Notes: a model not told the origin generated them from the sequence alone. DNA of 61,450 nt from Verrucomicrobiota bacterium (GCA_016871445.1 VHDH01000010.1:1-61450); one strand, 5' to 3'; shown: positions 18,074 to 28,125, counted from the first letter of the stretch. Numbers and translations: made by a program.

Positions 18074-20608
18074 TCAGTGCTTAAAGCGAAACTCCGCCGA
18101 AGTGAGCAGACCCCACGCCAGCTCTTGCAAGACGGCGGGTTTATCTTTTTCACGAGCGGCGAGCTGCTTCTGCACCAGGGCGACCTCACCCTGGGTCGGA
18201 AACCGCGTGAGCACGCTGAGGTAAAGCTCCTCCGCCAGCGCGCGGGCGTCGGCAAGTTTGCCGAGGCGAGCAGTAAGGTTCTCACTGCTGGGCGCGAGCC
18301 AGCCCCTTACAATACTGCCATTATTCAGGAAGAGCGCCTGATCAGCCGTGGCAAAGAAAGCGTCCTGCGGCTCGCCGGCCCCTGCGCCAAACAACGGCGC
18401 AAAGCCCGCCGCACCGCCTTTGAGCTTGTCCCAAGTGTATTGCTCCGCCGCCTTTGCGCGCTCGGCCAGCCGCGCGGAGTCAGTCCGGTTCGCGTCGTTG
18501 GACGGCGACTGCTTGTCAAATTCTACTGCGCCCTCCTGCTCGTACACGCCGACCACACCCACCGCGCGCATCATGCTCCACGCGAGCTGCTCAGGCGTAA
18601 GCGCGGCGAATGCGCCGACCGCGAAGGCGTTCTCTAAGATAGGCGCGAGTTTGTCCGTAGCCTCGCCTAGCGCCTTCGTGTCAGCAGCGAGCTGGGTTTC
18701 CAGCACGGCGGACTGCGCACCAGCAGCGGAATTTACGTCTGAGCCGGACGCGCCAGAGCGCTTCGCCAGCGTGGCCTTCGCTCGGTCAATCTCGGTCTTG
18801 ATCCGGTCGCACTCGGCAATCGCCCGAGCCGTCTCCAACTGCCGGCCGACGTGCTTGACGGCAGCCCGAATGTCCTGCCATCGAGTCGTGGCGGCAATCA
18901 ACTCCACATCGAGCGCGAGGAGCTTGGCGTCCTCGGCCGCCCAACGGGCGCGTGCGGGGTTCATAGTCGCCTCGGCGGACGCAAGCCGCTCACGCATCGG
19001 CTTGGCAGCAGTGTCTTTGCTTGTCACGTCCTTCGCGGCGGCCTCAATTTCCTTGTTCAAGTCAGCGAGGCGGGCCTTGAGCTTGTCCAAGCTGGCGGCG
19101 AGTTCTTTGTCGCCCGGCAGTTGGGAGAGAGCTTCGTCGAGCTTCGCTTGCGCGTCCTGCAAGGACTTGCGGGCATCACGCTTCCTCGCCAGTTCACGCC
19201 CAGCATCGCGATGCGCATTGATGGCGGGGTCGCAAACTTTACAAACCTCGGCGAAGGCGGCGTTAGTCTTTGCGAGTTCGTCTACGACCGGTTGCATCGC
19301 CTTTTTCTGCGCAGCGATGCGCTCCTCGATTTGCTTGAGCTCGGCTAAACCAGCCGCGACCTCGTTGGAAAACTGCCGCTGCCTGGCCTCCAACAAAGGA
19401 ATCCACGTCGCAGCAAGCCCACGGGGCGAACTCATACCCGACGGGAGCTCAAAACTACGTCCATACGCGCGCGTCAGCGCCAACTCGCGCAGAAAGGCAC
19501 GCGTATCGTAGCCCCCGGCGGCAAACTCGTTGGCCAGCAAATCCAACAACGCGGGATACATGGCGGGATTCTGCGAGTGCAGTTCATCCACGGGTGCGAC
19601 GAGTGGCCGGCCCATGAGCAAGGCCCATAGACGGTTGACGATATTGCGATTGAAAGCGCGGTTGTTCGACCCAGTCGCAACCTTTGCTAGCTCGGCCCGG
19701 CGATTGAACTTAGGCACAGGCCGGAGATTCTTATCCTTCGCATCGGGTAGCACGACGTATTCGGTAAACCGCGGGAAAATCGGCTCAGGCAATTGCGCAC
19801 CACCAGGCAGGCGAGGGCGCGTCGCGCCTGACTCCTTCGTGAAGACGGACGCGAAGGTCACGTCGCCCTCAGCCTTCTCGGCAACAAAAGCTTTTTTATC
19901 GTGGTCCCGCGTGAAGAGGTAGGTGCGGTTGAAGAAGGCGAACAGGCCGTGGTAATCACGCTGGAGATAATCGGGCACGTTCGGATGATCATGACATTGC
20001 GCGCAGGCGAGATTCATGCCGAAGAAAATACGGCCCGTGTCACGCGTGAGCAGATTAGGGTCAGCCTCGCGGTCGAGATTAAAACGCGCGGCCACGCGAT
20101 TCGCCTCGTCAACCCCATCAGCAGCGAGGATTTCGCGGGCAAGGTGGTGCCACGGCTTGTTCGTGAGGCAGGACTGAAACAGGAACTGCTGCCACGCCCC
20201 CACGTTCACGTGCTTTTGCGGGCGGCGCTCCATCAGCGTGAGGTCGAAGAAAATTGCGAGGTGACGCGCGTGCTGCGGCGTGGTGAGCAAACGGTCCACG
20301 AGCCGGGGGCGTTTGTCAGGGGCGGGGTCGGCGAAGAAGGTTCGTGCCTCGTCGGCAGTAGGAATCATCCCGGTCAGATCGAGATGTGCGCGGCGGAGAA
20401 AGTCCGCATCGCTCGCGGGCGGCGTCAGTGGCCCGGCGAACTCGGACTCGATGAGGGTGTCAATGCGCTCATGCAGTGGGGCTGGCCCCAACACGGGTGG
20501 CAAAGATTTAGGGGCAGCCGCGGCAGAAACAACAAACCAGCAAGCGACAGCGACAAAGCCGGCGGCAGCACTCGAACAGAGGCGAGGTTTGAAATAGGCG
20601 CACGGCAT
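18074..20608 (-). CDS. Exported DUF1549/DUF1553 protein with a large internal coiled coil
   Basis: An 844-residue protein. A signal peptide (ends near VSAAAAPK) is followed by DUF1549 (about 45-255; DFLRRAHLDLTGMIPTADE, heme-like CAQCHDHP at about 202-208, DYHGLFAFFNRTY). DUF1553 starts with AFNRNIVNRLWALLMGRPLV. Between about residues 410 and 655 a highly charged Lys/Glu/Ala helical region predicts a long coiled coil. After it DUF1553 resumes (LTPEQLAWSMMRAVGV, LFLNNGSIVRGWL, ELYLSVLTRFPTQGE). These families occur in PVC bacteria, normally beside a DUF1501 gene. Here the DUF1501 gene is 7.5 kb away at 28126-29424. Function unknown. Confidence 0.88.
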   Translation of the reverse strand: MPCAYFKPRLCSSAAAGFVAVACWFVVSAAAAPKSLPPVLGPAPLHERIDTLIESEFAGPLTPPASDADFLRRAHLDLTGMIPTADEARTFFADPAPDKRPRLVDRLLTTPQHARHLAIFFDLTLMERRPQKHVNVGAWQQFLFQSCLTNKPWHHLAREILAADGVDEANRVAARFNLDREADPNLLTRDTGRIFFGMNLACAQCHDHPNVPDYLQRDYHGLFAFFNRTYLFTRDHDKKAFVAEKAEGDVTFASVFTKESGATRPRLPGGAQLPEPIFPRFTEYVVLPDAKDKNLRPVPKFNRRAELAKVATGSNNRAFNRNIVNRLWALLMGRPLVAPVDELHSQNPAMYPALLDLLANEFAAGGYDTRAFLRELALTRAYGRSFELPSGMSSPRGLAATWIPLLEARQRQFSNEVAAGLAELKQIEERIAAQKKAMQPVVDELAKTNAAFAEVCKVCDPAINAHRDAGRELARKRDARKSLQDAQAKLDEALSQLPGDKELAASLDKLKARLADLNKEIEAAAKDVTSKDTAAKPMRERLASAEATMNPARARWAAEDAKLLALDVELIAATTRWQDIRAAVKHVGRQLETARAIAECDRIKTEIDRAKATLAKRSGASGSDVNSAAGAQSAVLETQLAADTKALGEATDKLAPILENAFAVGAFAALTPEQLAWSMMRAVGVVGVYEQEGAVEFDKQSPSNDANRTDSARLAERAKAAEQYTWDKLKGGAAGFAPLFGAGAGEPQDAFFATADQALFLNNGSIVRGWLAPSSENLTARLGKLADARALAEELYLSVLTRFPTQGEVALVQKQLAAREKDKPAVLQELAWGLLTSAEFRFKH

Positions 20609-20834
20609 GGCGGCGAGCGATGGTAACCCCAGTTTTAGAGGCGGGGCCGCGAAGGACTATTCACACTCGACCTGAGTCCAAACGAGAGACTTGGCGGGAA
20701 TCACTCTTAATGACCGTTGGGACAAGCGTCCTCGCAAGCCTCGGTTGGCAAGCAGTTCTCAAACTAATCGATTTTGATCAGTGAAACGCTGCTCGCGCGG
20801 ACGGCCGAGCCGCCTTGCCAGAGCTGCTCCATCG

Positions 20835-22097
20835 TTACTTTGTCCCGATGGCATATAGGTTCGCTTGGCCGCGCAAGTAGAGTCGGCCGCCCGAAACAGC
20901 CGGCGACGCAGTGAATTGGTCGGAGAGCTTGTTTTTCCCAAGGATTTCCAGCGTCTCGCCGGGCTTCACGACCGTGAACGTGCCATCTTTCGCCGTGAGG
21001 ATGAGCCGTCCGGCGGCAATGACCGGCGAGGCGCGGTATGTCTGGGCGTGGGCACGATCGGAAAAAAACTGTTTTCCAGTCTTCGCATCCAAGCAAGTAA
21101 GCACGCCGTTTTCACGGCAGAGAAACACGCGGCCATCAAACACAACGGGTGAGGGCACATCCGGCGTGCCGTTGGCGACCCGCCACACTTCCCCCTTGCT
21201 GCCCGCGCTGAGCACGCCGCTGGCGTCCGGCGCGATGGCGACCACTGCGCCGTTTTTGGCAGTGGGGATTACGATGAGGTCCGCAACCGCGACGGGCGAG
21301 GTGACAAAACGCAGCGTGGCATTGTAGCGATCCTTGGGATTCAGATCGCCAAGCCGCCAAACCTCCTTGCCGTCGGCAAGGCTGTGCGCGATTGCGTAGT
21401 CATTTCCGTGTGTGATGAGGCGGGCGTCACTGCCGCGCACCCAGAGGCAAGGCGTGGCATAAGAGTTGAGACACTCCGCCTTGCCGTCGCTGGGGCGGTT
21501 GACCTTCCAAACTTCCTGGCCGGTCGCGGCGTCAAGCGCGATGACAGCCTGCTGGCGCGGGTGAATGAGTTGCAGGTAAAGCCGCCCTTCGTGCAGCACG
21601 GGCGTGGTATGCATGCCAAAGTCATAGCTGAACTTGCCGTATCGCTCCTGCGCGTTGAAGCGCCAGACTTCCTTGCCACTGAAGTCAAATGCTGCGAAGT
21701 CCCCGCTGCCGACCAGCGCGAAAACGAGCTTGCCGTCGGTGCAGGGCGAGGGAGAAGCGCTGTTGCCCTCGCCGCCACGCGCTTTGGAGCTGCCTTCACC
21801 CAGTTTACGCTGCCAGCGAGCCTTGCCGTCTGTGCCGAGGCAAAGCAGCACGAGTTCGTTGCCCGCCTCGCTGGTCACGAAGATGTTGGCGCCCCAAACG
21901 GCGGGCGTGGACGAGGCCATGCCGGGCATGGGAGCTTTCCAAAGCACGTGCTTCGTATCACTCCACTCCGCGGGCAAGCCGGACTCGCGGCTGACGGCAT
22001 CGTGGCGCGCGCCGCGCCATTGGGGCCAATTGTCAGCCCAGCTGGGCAAGGCGGCGAATAAGCACAGCAGGGCAGTAGCGGGCGAACTGGGATTCAT
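20835..22097 (-). CDS. Exported PQQ-like beta-propeller repeat protein
   Basis: A 420-residue secreted protein: a signal peptide (SSPATALLCLFAALPSWAD), then WPQWRGARHDAVSRESGLPAEW, the usual opening of PVC PQQ-like propeller proteins. Repeated blades follow of the type GKVFALDAATGQEVWK (seen as AVIALDAATGQEVWKV, TCLDAKTGKQFFSD, AIAHSLADGKEVWRLG). The fold is shared with BamB and quinoprotein dehydrogenases, but the catalytic residues of the latter are not evident. A structural or periplasmic binding role is possible. It stands alone between two other exported proteins. Confidence 0.88.
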   Translation of the reverse strand: MNPSSPATALLCLFAALPSWADNWPQWRGARHDAVSRESGLPAEWSDTKHVLWKAPMPGMASSTPAVWGANIFVTSEAGNELVLLCLGTDGKARWQRKLGEGSSKARGGEGNSASPSPCTDGKLVFALVGSGDFAAFDFSGKEVWRFNAQERYGKFSYDFGMHTTPVLHEGRLYLQLIHPRQQAVIALDAATGQEVWKVNRPSDGKAECLNSYATPCLWVRGSDARLITHGNDYAIAHSLADGKEVWRLGDLNPKDRYNATLRFVTSPVAVADLIVIPTAKNGAVVAIAPDASGVLSAGSKGEVWRVANGTPDVPSPVVFDGRVFLCRENGVLTCLDAKTGKQFFSDRAHAQTYRASPVIAAGRLILTAKDGTFTVVKPGETLEILGKNKLSDQFTASPAVSGGRLYLRGQANLYAIGTK

Positions 22098-22332
22098 GGC
22101 AATTCAGACGGCAGGGGAGGGCGGCAGCTTCAGGACGCAGAGTTTGCAATGCTTACCATGAGCAACCCGCAAACGAATATGAAAGAGGTAAGTCAACGGC
22201 TTTTAAACCAGCTTACCGCTACTGCGGAATCGCGAGGGGCGTGGGCGTAGATTGGCATAAGCTTTGCACCAATCATATTCTTTATCCGCGTCAAGCTACA
22301 CCGCGGGTAAAGCAAAAGTCGGCGTTGGCCGC

Positions 22333-23667
22333 TCAACTGAACGGCGTGCTGCCGGGGCGAGCTACGGGCGCAACGGGAAGCTTCATGTCCCATTGGATGT
22401 TCTTTGGGAAAAGGTCTTCCTTCGAGTTAAGTGCCATCTCCCAAGTGATTTCCTTGCCGGTGTAAGCAGCCATACGCGCCATGATGGCGGCGAGCGTGGT
22501 CTTGATGAAGCGGTCGCCCGTGTTGATGGGCTTTCCGGCACGGATGCTGGCATACATCTCGTCGTGCTCGGTCTGGTATCCATCGCGCTGTTCGCCTTTC
22601 CAACGCCACGCGGTGTCGCCGGTGCGGAAGACGTGGCGGCGACTGCCGCTCTCGCCTTCGTAGGTTCCCTTGGTACCAAAGACGCGGTCGGTGACTTCGC
22701 CGTGGCAGCGGTCAAACTGGCGGGTAAAGTGGTAGCCCTTCACGCCGCTGGCCCACTTGTATTCGGCGGAAAAGTGGTCGTAGATGTTGCCGTATTCTCC
22801 GCCCTCGTCGCCGGGACGCACCTGCCGACCGCCGGTGCAGATCACGCTCTCGGGCGGCTCGTCCTTCATTGTCCACAATAACTTGTCAATCGAGTGGACG
22901 GCCTGCTCAACGATGTGATCACCAGAGAGCCAGGTAAAATAATACCAGCGGCGAATCTGCCATTCGAGGTCGGTCTTGGTGTTGGTGCGGTTCCACTTCG
23001 GGTAGCGGTCCACCGCGCCGGTGTAGTAGCTGGAATAGACCGCCATGATGTCGCCCAGCGCGCCGTTGTGAATCTTGTCATAAACCTCGCGATTGGCGTT
23101 GGTCCAGCGCCATACGAAGCCGTCCACCAGCGCGAGGTTTTTCTGCTTCGCAAGCTTGATGCTCTCCATCACCGAGCGCACGCCGGGGCCGTCCACCGCC
23201 ATCGGCTTCTCGGCGAAGACGTGCTTGCCCGCCTCGACAGCGGCCCTGATGTGCTGCGGGCGGAAGCCCGGCGAGGTGGTGAGCAACACCACGTCTACAC
23301 CGCTGTTAAGCACTTTCTGAAAGGCGTCGAGGCCAGTGAATTGGCGCTCAGGTGAAACGCTGACTTTCTCGGGCGTTTTGGCCTGCACCTTTTTCAACGA
23401 CTCTAGGCCGGAATCAATTTTGTCCTGGAAGATGTCGCCCATGGACCACATGACGAGGTTCGAGTCGGCGTTGAGCGCTTGATTGGCCGCGCCAGTGCCG
23501 CGTCCGCCACAGCCAACCCAGCCAATTTTGATCTTGTCGCCAGCGGCAGCGGCGTTGGCCACGTGGGGAAAATGCATGGCGGTCGCGAGCGCACCACCGG
23601 CTACGGCGGACGTCTTCACAAAGCCGCGGCGAGAAGCTGGGGGAAGGGCAGAGTATGTAGGATTCAT
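22333..23667 (-). CDS. Tat-exported Gfo/Idh/MocA-family oxidoreductase
   Basis: A 444-residue protein starting with a twin-arginine signal (SRRGFVKTSAVAGGALATA). The Rossmann motif KIGWVGCGGRGTG follows, then HVFAEKPMAVD with the conserved Lys. The C-terminal domain has FTWLSGDHIVEQAVHSIDKL and a conserved YDHFSAEY region. Tat export of a folded NAD(P)-bound enzyme is common for this subfamily in PVC bacteria, where they act on sugars or glycans in the periplasm (as in glucose-fructose oxidoreductase-like proteins). Specific substrate unknown. Confidence 0.9.
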   Translation of the reverse strand: MNPTYSALPPASRRGFVKTSAVAGGALATAMHFPHVANAAAAGDKIKIGWVGCGGRGTGAANQALNADSNLVMWSMGDIFQDKIDSGLESLKKVQAKTPEKVSVSPERQFTGLDAFQKVLNSGVDVVLLTTSPGFRPQHIRAAVEAGKHVFAEKPMAVDGPGVRSVMESIKLAKQKNLALVDGFVWRWTNANREVYDKIHNGALGDIMAVYSSYYTGAVDRYPKWNRTNTKTDLEWQIRRWYYFTWLSGDHIVEQAVHSIDKLLWTMKDEPPESVICTGGRQVRPGDEGGEYGNIYDHFSAEYKWASGVKGYHFTRQFDRCHGEVTDRVFGTKGTYEGESGSRRHVFRTGDTAWRWKGEQRDGYQTEHDEMYASIRAGKPINTGDRFIKTTLAAIMARMAAYTGKEITWEMALNSKEDLFPKNIQWDMKLPVAPVARPGSTPFS

Positions 23668-24045
23668 GCGATTCGATTATTAACTCCCGTGGTGTAATTG
23701 AGTGCCTTGTCAGCGTCAAGCAACGCAGCAGTTTATCCGAAGCCAATGCCAAGGCGGACATTCATGGCTGAAGCAATCCACAAGCATCGCGTTCCAACTG
23801 CGCAAAAAGAATTTACCGTGTTTGTGCACCGCCGGCGCGATAGCCAGCTCCTGGCTCAATAATGCCGCGCACTCTTGGACCACGTCGTTGGTGACGTGGT
23901 GGGGCCGCAATTGGGAGAAATTCACGTGATCCAACATCAGCATGCGTGGCTAGTGCGTAGCTCGCTGTCTACCTATACATTTGTTCCCTGGCACATTGAA
24001 CACCATGAGAAGCCACCGTAAAGATTACGGACGTTGACAGCAGGT
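23668..24045. other. 378-bp intergenic region with one hairpin, no supported gene
   Basis: Open frames of about 75 codons exist on both strands (23702-23929 plus, 23716-23943 minus) but overlap each other and have no recognisable features. A perfect 7-bp inverted repeat, CCACGTC(GTTGGT)GACGTGG, lies at 23880-23899. I see no promoter or RNA gene I can support. Confidence 0.4.
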
Positions 24046-26709
24046 TCAAGGCGCGCGGAGGCGGTAAAACTTCTGCGGTACGCCAGTGGCGTTGGTCACA
24101 TAGTTGAACCGCACGGAGTTGTTGGTCACGAAGACCGCCGGCTCGGCTACGACAGTCCAAACATTGCCAGACGAGACGAGGCTGAGGTTAAACTCCAACT
24201 TAAAATTCGCCGCGCTGTCGGGCCAAAGCAGCGCGAACAGTCCCGTCGCGGGCGTGTAATCGAAGGACAACGTGCGGTCGGCCTCGCTGATCACCGGGAT
24301 GTTGAGCGAACGGAAGTTATCGCCGGGCGAGGGATCAGTCTCTGCGAGCGTGATTTGAGCACGGTTCTCAGAGAGGCCGTTGACGTTGGCGGTGGCGACA
24401 ATGGTGACAGTTACGGCGGTGCCGTTCGTGAGCACGCCGATATTGCACGTAACCAAACCGTTGAGGAAGGTGCAGGTACCACGCGTGCTTGAGGCCGAAA
24501 CGAAACCATAGCCAGCAGGCAGTGTATCCGTGAGCGCAACACCGGTGGCGATGGACGAGCCTTGGTTGGTCACCGTCACCGTGATAGTGAAATTCGATCC
24601 GAAGCCCACGATAGAGGGCGAGTTAGTCATCAGTAACGCGAGATCCGGGTTGGCCGTGACGATGTAGTTGAACGGCCCCGCGCCGGTGCCGTCCGGCGTC
24701 ACGACGGTCAACGGGCCGGTGCTGGCGCCGGCGGGCACAACCGCGACGAGTTGAGTGTCCGTCACCGAGGAGAAGCTCGCGTTCACGCCGTTGAAGCGCA
24801 CCGCCGTCGCGCCGGTGAAGCTCCGGCCGCTCACCGTTACCGTCGTCCCCACCGGCCCGAGTAGCGGCGTAAAGGCGTCCACGCGCGGCGTTACAGCGAA
24901 ATTGCCTTCGCTGGTGATCACGCCGCCGGGCGTCGTCACGGTGATGAAGCCGGTCACGGCATTCGTAGGTACCCGCACGGTGAGTTGGGTCGCAGACACG
25001 CTGGTAATGGGCGCGCTAATGAGTGCCGCCGCCGGGCCGGCGAAGGTGACCGAGGAAACGCCGGTAAGGTTCGTGCCAGTAAGTGTGACAACCGTCGCGA
25101 TCGGTCCTGACGCGGGGGTGAAGCTCGTTAGGCGCGGCGGCAGATAAAACGGCACCGAGCTGGTCACGCTCCCGCCGGGCGTCCGCACGATGATGGATCC
25201 GGTGGTGGCGGCGGCGGGAACGGTGGCGTTGATTTGCGAATCGGCCGAAGTGTTGAACGCAGCCGCGATGCCGTTGAACAACACGTTGGTCGCGCCCAGA
25301 AAGTTCGCGCCGTTGAGTTGCACGCTTGAGCCGGGAAGGCCGTTGGTGGGCGTGAAGTCCGTAATCACCGGCGCGAGCGCGAACACCGTGAGATTGCTGG
25401 ACGAGATGTTCGTCCCGCTGGGCGAGATGACGCGGATGGGGCCATTAATTGCGCCCACGGGCACGGTGGCGCGGAGCTGCGTACCAGCCGTGATCGTGAA
25501 GGCCGCGTTGGTGAAACCGCCAGTGGCCGAAGTCAACGCGACACTCGTCACTCCGAGGAAGTTCAGCCCGTCCACGACGACTTGCGATCCTATCTGCGCG
25601 GAGATGGGCGTGAACCCGGTGATGAAAGGACCGATAATGAAGTTGCTGCCCGTGGTGTTCGTGCCGGCGGGGTTGATGACGCGGATAGGGCCGGTGGTCA
25701 CGCCGGCGGGGACGGTCGCAGCGATTTGCGTGTCCGAGGTGAGGAAGGCGACGGCTGTGACACCGTTGAAAGAAACGTTGGTCGCCGTGGTGAAGTTGAG
25801 GCCACTAATGACGACGGGATCACCCGCTTTCCCGCCAAACGGCGAAAAACCTGTCACAATTGGCGCAAGTCCGCTGACCACGAAGTTGCTCGGCGAGGTC
25901 GCGGTGCCGGATGGTGTGACGATGGAAATCGGGCCAGTGATAGCCGTTGGCGGCACGGTGGCATGAATCTGCGACGCGGCCGTAACGGTGAAGGAAGAGG
26001 CGTTGACGCCGTTGAAGCGCACAGCCGTTGCGCTGGTGAAGTCGCCGCCAGAGATAACAACGACGGAACCCGTCGGACCGATGGCGGGCGTGAACCCGGT
26101 GATGATCGCCGCGCCGGAGACGACGAAGTTGCTTGTAGTGACGTTGGTGCCGGCAAAAGTGCCGACGGAAATCGGCCCGCTGACCGCACCACTGGGAACC
26201 GTGGCAAACAGCAAGGAACTTGCCGTAACGTTGACCGTGAGCGCCGCCACGCTGCCGAAACGCACCATCGTTTGCCCGGCTCCGGCGATGAAGTTCGCCC
26301 CGTTGATCTGGATGGACACGTCGATGTTGCCGAGCGCCGGACTGAAGCTTTCTACGCGCGGCGCGACAGTGAATACTCCGCCGGGAATGGTACCCGCAGT
26401 AACCTTGACACTGATTGCCCCTGTCAGGCCGTCTGCCGGAACAGCCGCTTGGATTTGGGTGGGCGACAAAACCACTGGCTGCACGGCCGAGGAATTTCCA
26501 AACCTGACCTCCGTGGCAGTCCCCAAGCTCGTTCCGTTGATCGTCACAGTCGTTCCGGGCGCACCAAAAGTCGGCGAAAACGTGGTGATGGTCTGGGCCA
26601 AGGTCGGCAGGCTGAAGCCCAGCCAGACCAGCGTGAGGCACCAGCGGTAGGAGTTATACGGCAAACGAAACACCGTTAGTACTAAATCAGAAAATCCCTT
26701 CTCAGGCAA
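24046..26709 (-). CDS. Secreted IPT/TIG-repeat protein with a DUF11-like domain
   Basis: An 887-residue extracellular protein: a signal peptide (about 20-40, ending LPTLAQ), then eight IPT/TIG immunoglobulin-like repeats. Each opens like ITGFTPAIGPTGSVVVISG and contains ATxVRFNG and AxVPxxAxTGPIxVxTPxG. A DUF11-like domain (NPDLALLMTNSPSIVGFGSN..., about 680-800) follows. The C-terminal domain has the pattern LLWPDSA..FKLEFN.SL..NVWTVV and ends FYRLRAP, a form I know from many secreted verrucomicrobial proteins. No LPXTG, PEP-CTERM or type IX signal is clear. An alternative GTG start lies at 26673. Adhesion or surface role inferred. Confidence 0.82.
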   Translation of the reverse strand: MPEKGFSDLVLTVFRLPYNSYRWCLTLVWLGFSLPTLAQTITTFSPTFGAPGTTVTINGTSLGTATEVRFGNSSAVQPVVLSPTQIQAAVPADGLTGAISVKVTAGTIPGGVFTVAPRVESFSPALGNIDVSIQINGANFIAGAGQTMVRFGSVAALTVNVTASSLLFATVPSGAVSGPISVGTFAGTNVTTSNFVVSGAAIITGFTPAIGPTGSVVVISGGDFTSATAVRFNGVNASSFTVTAASQIHATVPPTAITGPISIVTPSGTATSPSNFVVSGLAPIVTGFSPFGGKAGDPVVISGLNFTTATNVSFNGVTAVAFLTSDTQIAATVPAGVTTGPIRVINPAGTNTTGSNFIIGPFITGFTPISAQIGSQVVVDGLNFLGVTSVALTSATGGFTNAAFTITAGTQLRATVPVGAINGPIRVISPSGTNISSSNLTVFALAPVITDFTPTNGLPGSSVQLNGANFLGATNVLFNGIAAAFNTSADSQINATVPAAATTGSIIVRTPGGSVTSSVPFYLPPRLTSFTPASGPIATVVTLTGTNLTGVSSVTFAGPAAALISAPITSVSATQLTVRVPTNAVTGFITVTTPGGVITSEGNFAVTPRVDAFTPLLGPVGTTVTVSGRSFTGATAVRFNGVNASFSSVTDTQLVAVVPAGASTGPLTVVTPDGTGAGPFNYIVTANPDLALLMTNSPSIVGFGSNFTITVTVTNQGSSIATGVALTDTLPAGYGFVSASSTRGTCTFLNGLVTCNIGVLTNGTAVTVTIVATANVNGLSENRAQITLAETDPSPGDNFRSLNIPVISEADRTLSFDYTPATGLFALLWPDSAANFKLEFNLSLVSSGNVWTVVAEPAVFVTNNSVRFNYVTNATGVPQKFYRLRAP

Positions 26710-26803
26710 ACGGGCAGACCGTCTCGCCGATCAGGAAAAGTCTGTAGCGTAATCCCCGCAGAGGCGGATGATCCTCACGAAAAGGCCTGCTTGGCGGCAG
26801 CCT

Positions 26804-27955
26804 TCAGAGCTTCCGCACGTGCAGGTTGCCGAAGTCCATGCCGGCTCCGGTGTCCCTGAGGCCGAGCGCGCCGGGCGCGCCGGGCACAGCGGCGCGAGCG
26901 ACTTCCTTGTCATTGAGGAACACGACGGCTTCCGTGCCCTTGACCTGCACGCGCACGCGGCCGCCTTTACCGGCCTCGATGCCCGTCTTCAGTTCCACGC
27001 CTTTGCCATCGCGACCGCGCACGAGCAGGGCAGGGGCGGCGTCGCCCGTGGCGTTCTTGCCAGCGCGGATGTCCATCACGAACTCCACGTCGCCGAACTG
27101 CGTATCGGTCCACAGCGTTTGCTTGTCAGCGGCGGCGTTGTCCTTGAGCGCGAGTTGCCAGCCGTTGGCCTGCCAGCGGGTTTTCGCGTCACCGGCGCTC
27201 TTCCAACCGCGCAGGTCGGTGCCGGTGTAGAGCGGTGCCCAGCCGGGGTCGAGCGGCGCGACGTGCGTCGCGGGCGGGTTGCTGGAGGGCAACTCCTTGA
27301 TGCGGACATTACGGAATTCAACGGGCGCACCTTCACTTTCGAGCGCGAGATAGCCCTTGCGATAATTGCAGTCTTCGCCGCCGGAGACCTCCTTGCCATT
27401 CACGTGCAGGCGGATGACGCCGTTGGTGGCCACGATGCGGTAGTGATTCCACTCGGGCGAAGGCTTACTGCGATCCTCGCTGGGAAAGCTGCGGCTGCCA
27501 TGGTGCCGGCCGAAGGGTTTCATGGTCGCGCCGTGGATGGGGAACACATCGCCGTGGGTGGTGAACCAGTCGGATTTCTTGCCGTTTTGTTTCTCGTAAT
27601 TAACCGCATAGCCGTGGTCGAGCACCTGCACCTCAATGCCCCGCAGAAAAGGCACCCCTGGCGCGCTGATGGGCGAGCCCCACAGGAAGACGCCGGAGTT
27701 ACCGCCGCTGGTGAGGTGCCGCCATTCGGCTTCGAGGATAAAGTTCTCATATTGCCGCAGCGTGCGTAACGCACCCACAGGCCGGCCGGTGCAGTGGATG
27801 ACCCCGTCCTTTACGGTCCAGGTTTCGGGCGCGCAATTAATGTTTGTCCAACCGGCTAGGTCGCGACCATTGAACATGGGGACGAAGCCGGCGTTGTCAG
27901 CGGCGAACAGCGGTAGGGTGAGCACGGTTACCGCGAGGCATAAGAGATGATTCAT
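26804..27955 (-). CDS. Exported DUF1080 (3-keto-disaccharide hydrolase family) protein, two domains
   Basis: A 383-residue protein with a signal peptide (NHLLCLAVTVLTLPLFAAD) and two tandem lectin-like jelly-roll domains of the DUF1080 family. The first (about 24-220) has FVPMFNGRDLAGWTN, NSGVFLWG, GIEVQVLD and EWNHYRIVATNGVIRLHVNG. The second (about 235-383) starts WAPLYTGTDLRGWKSAG. Members act on or bind carbohydrates (3-keto-glycoside hydrolysis is the named activity); catalysis cannot be confirmed here. PVC genomes often pair it with Tat Gfo/Idh enzymes, and one lies 3 kb away at 22333-23667. Confidence 0.87.
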   Translation of the reverse strand: MNHLLCLAVTVLTLPLFAADNAGFVPMFNGRDLAGWTNINCAPETWTVKDGVIHCTGRPVGALRTLRQYENFILEAEWRHLTSGGNSGVFLWGSPISAPGVPFLRGIEVQVLDHGYAVNYEKQNGKKSDWFTTHGDVFPIHGATMKPFGRHHGSRSFPSEDRSKPSPEWNHYRIVATNGVIRLHVNGKEVSGGEDCNYRKGYLALESEGAPVEFRNVRIKELPSSNPPATHVAPLDPGWAPLYTGTDLRGWKSAGDAKTRWQANGWQLALKDNAAADKQTLWTDTQFGDVEFVMDIRAGKNATGDAAPALLVRGRDGKGVELKTGIEAGKGGRVRVQVKGTEAVVFLNDKEVARAAVPGAPGALGLRDTGAGMDFGNLHVRKL

Positions 27956-28125
27956 TGGACTAGGGTATCAGCCAGACGGCGCGTGTCCATAACAGGTAGT
28001 GGTCGACCGGGTAATGCGGCATTCCAAGTTCATGTCCGGCAGGCCGCTGCAGCTTAAAAAATGAATTGGCGCGAATGCTATCGCGAACGCAGGAGTCTTA
28101 TGTTACGAAAAGCTTAATCACCAGC

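Noticed and set aside
23702-23943. Overlapping 75-codon frames on both strands in the intergenic gap
   Set aside because: Mutually overlapping, no ribosome binding site, no family resemblance.
25582-26679. A 365-codon plus-strand frame opposite the IPT/TIG gene
   Set aside because: Arg/Gly/Asp-rich translation without motifs; it mirrors the repeats of the minus-strand gene.
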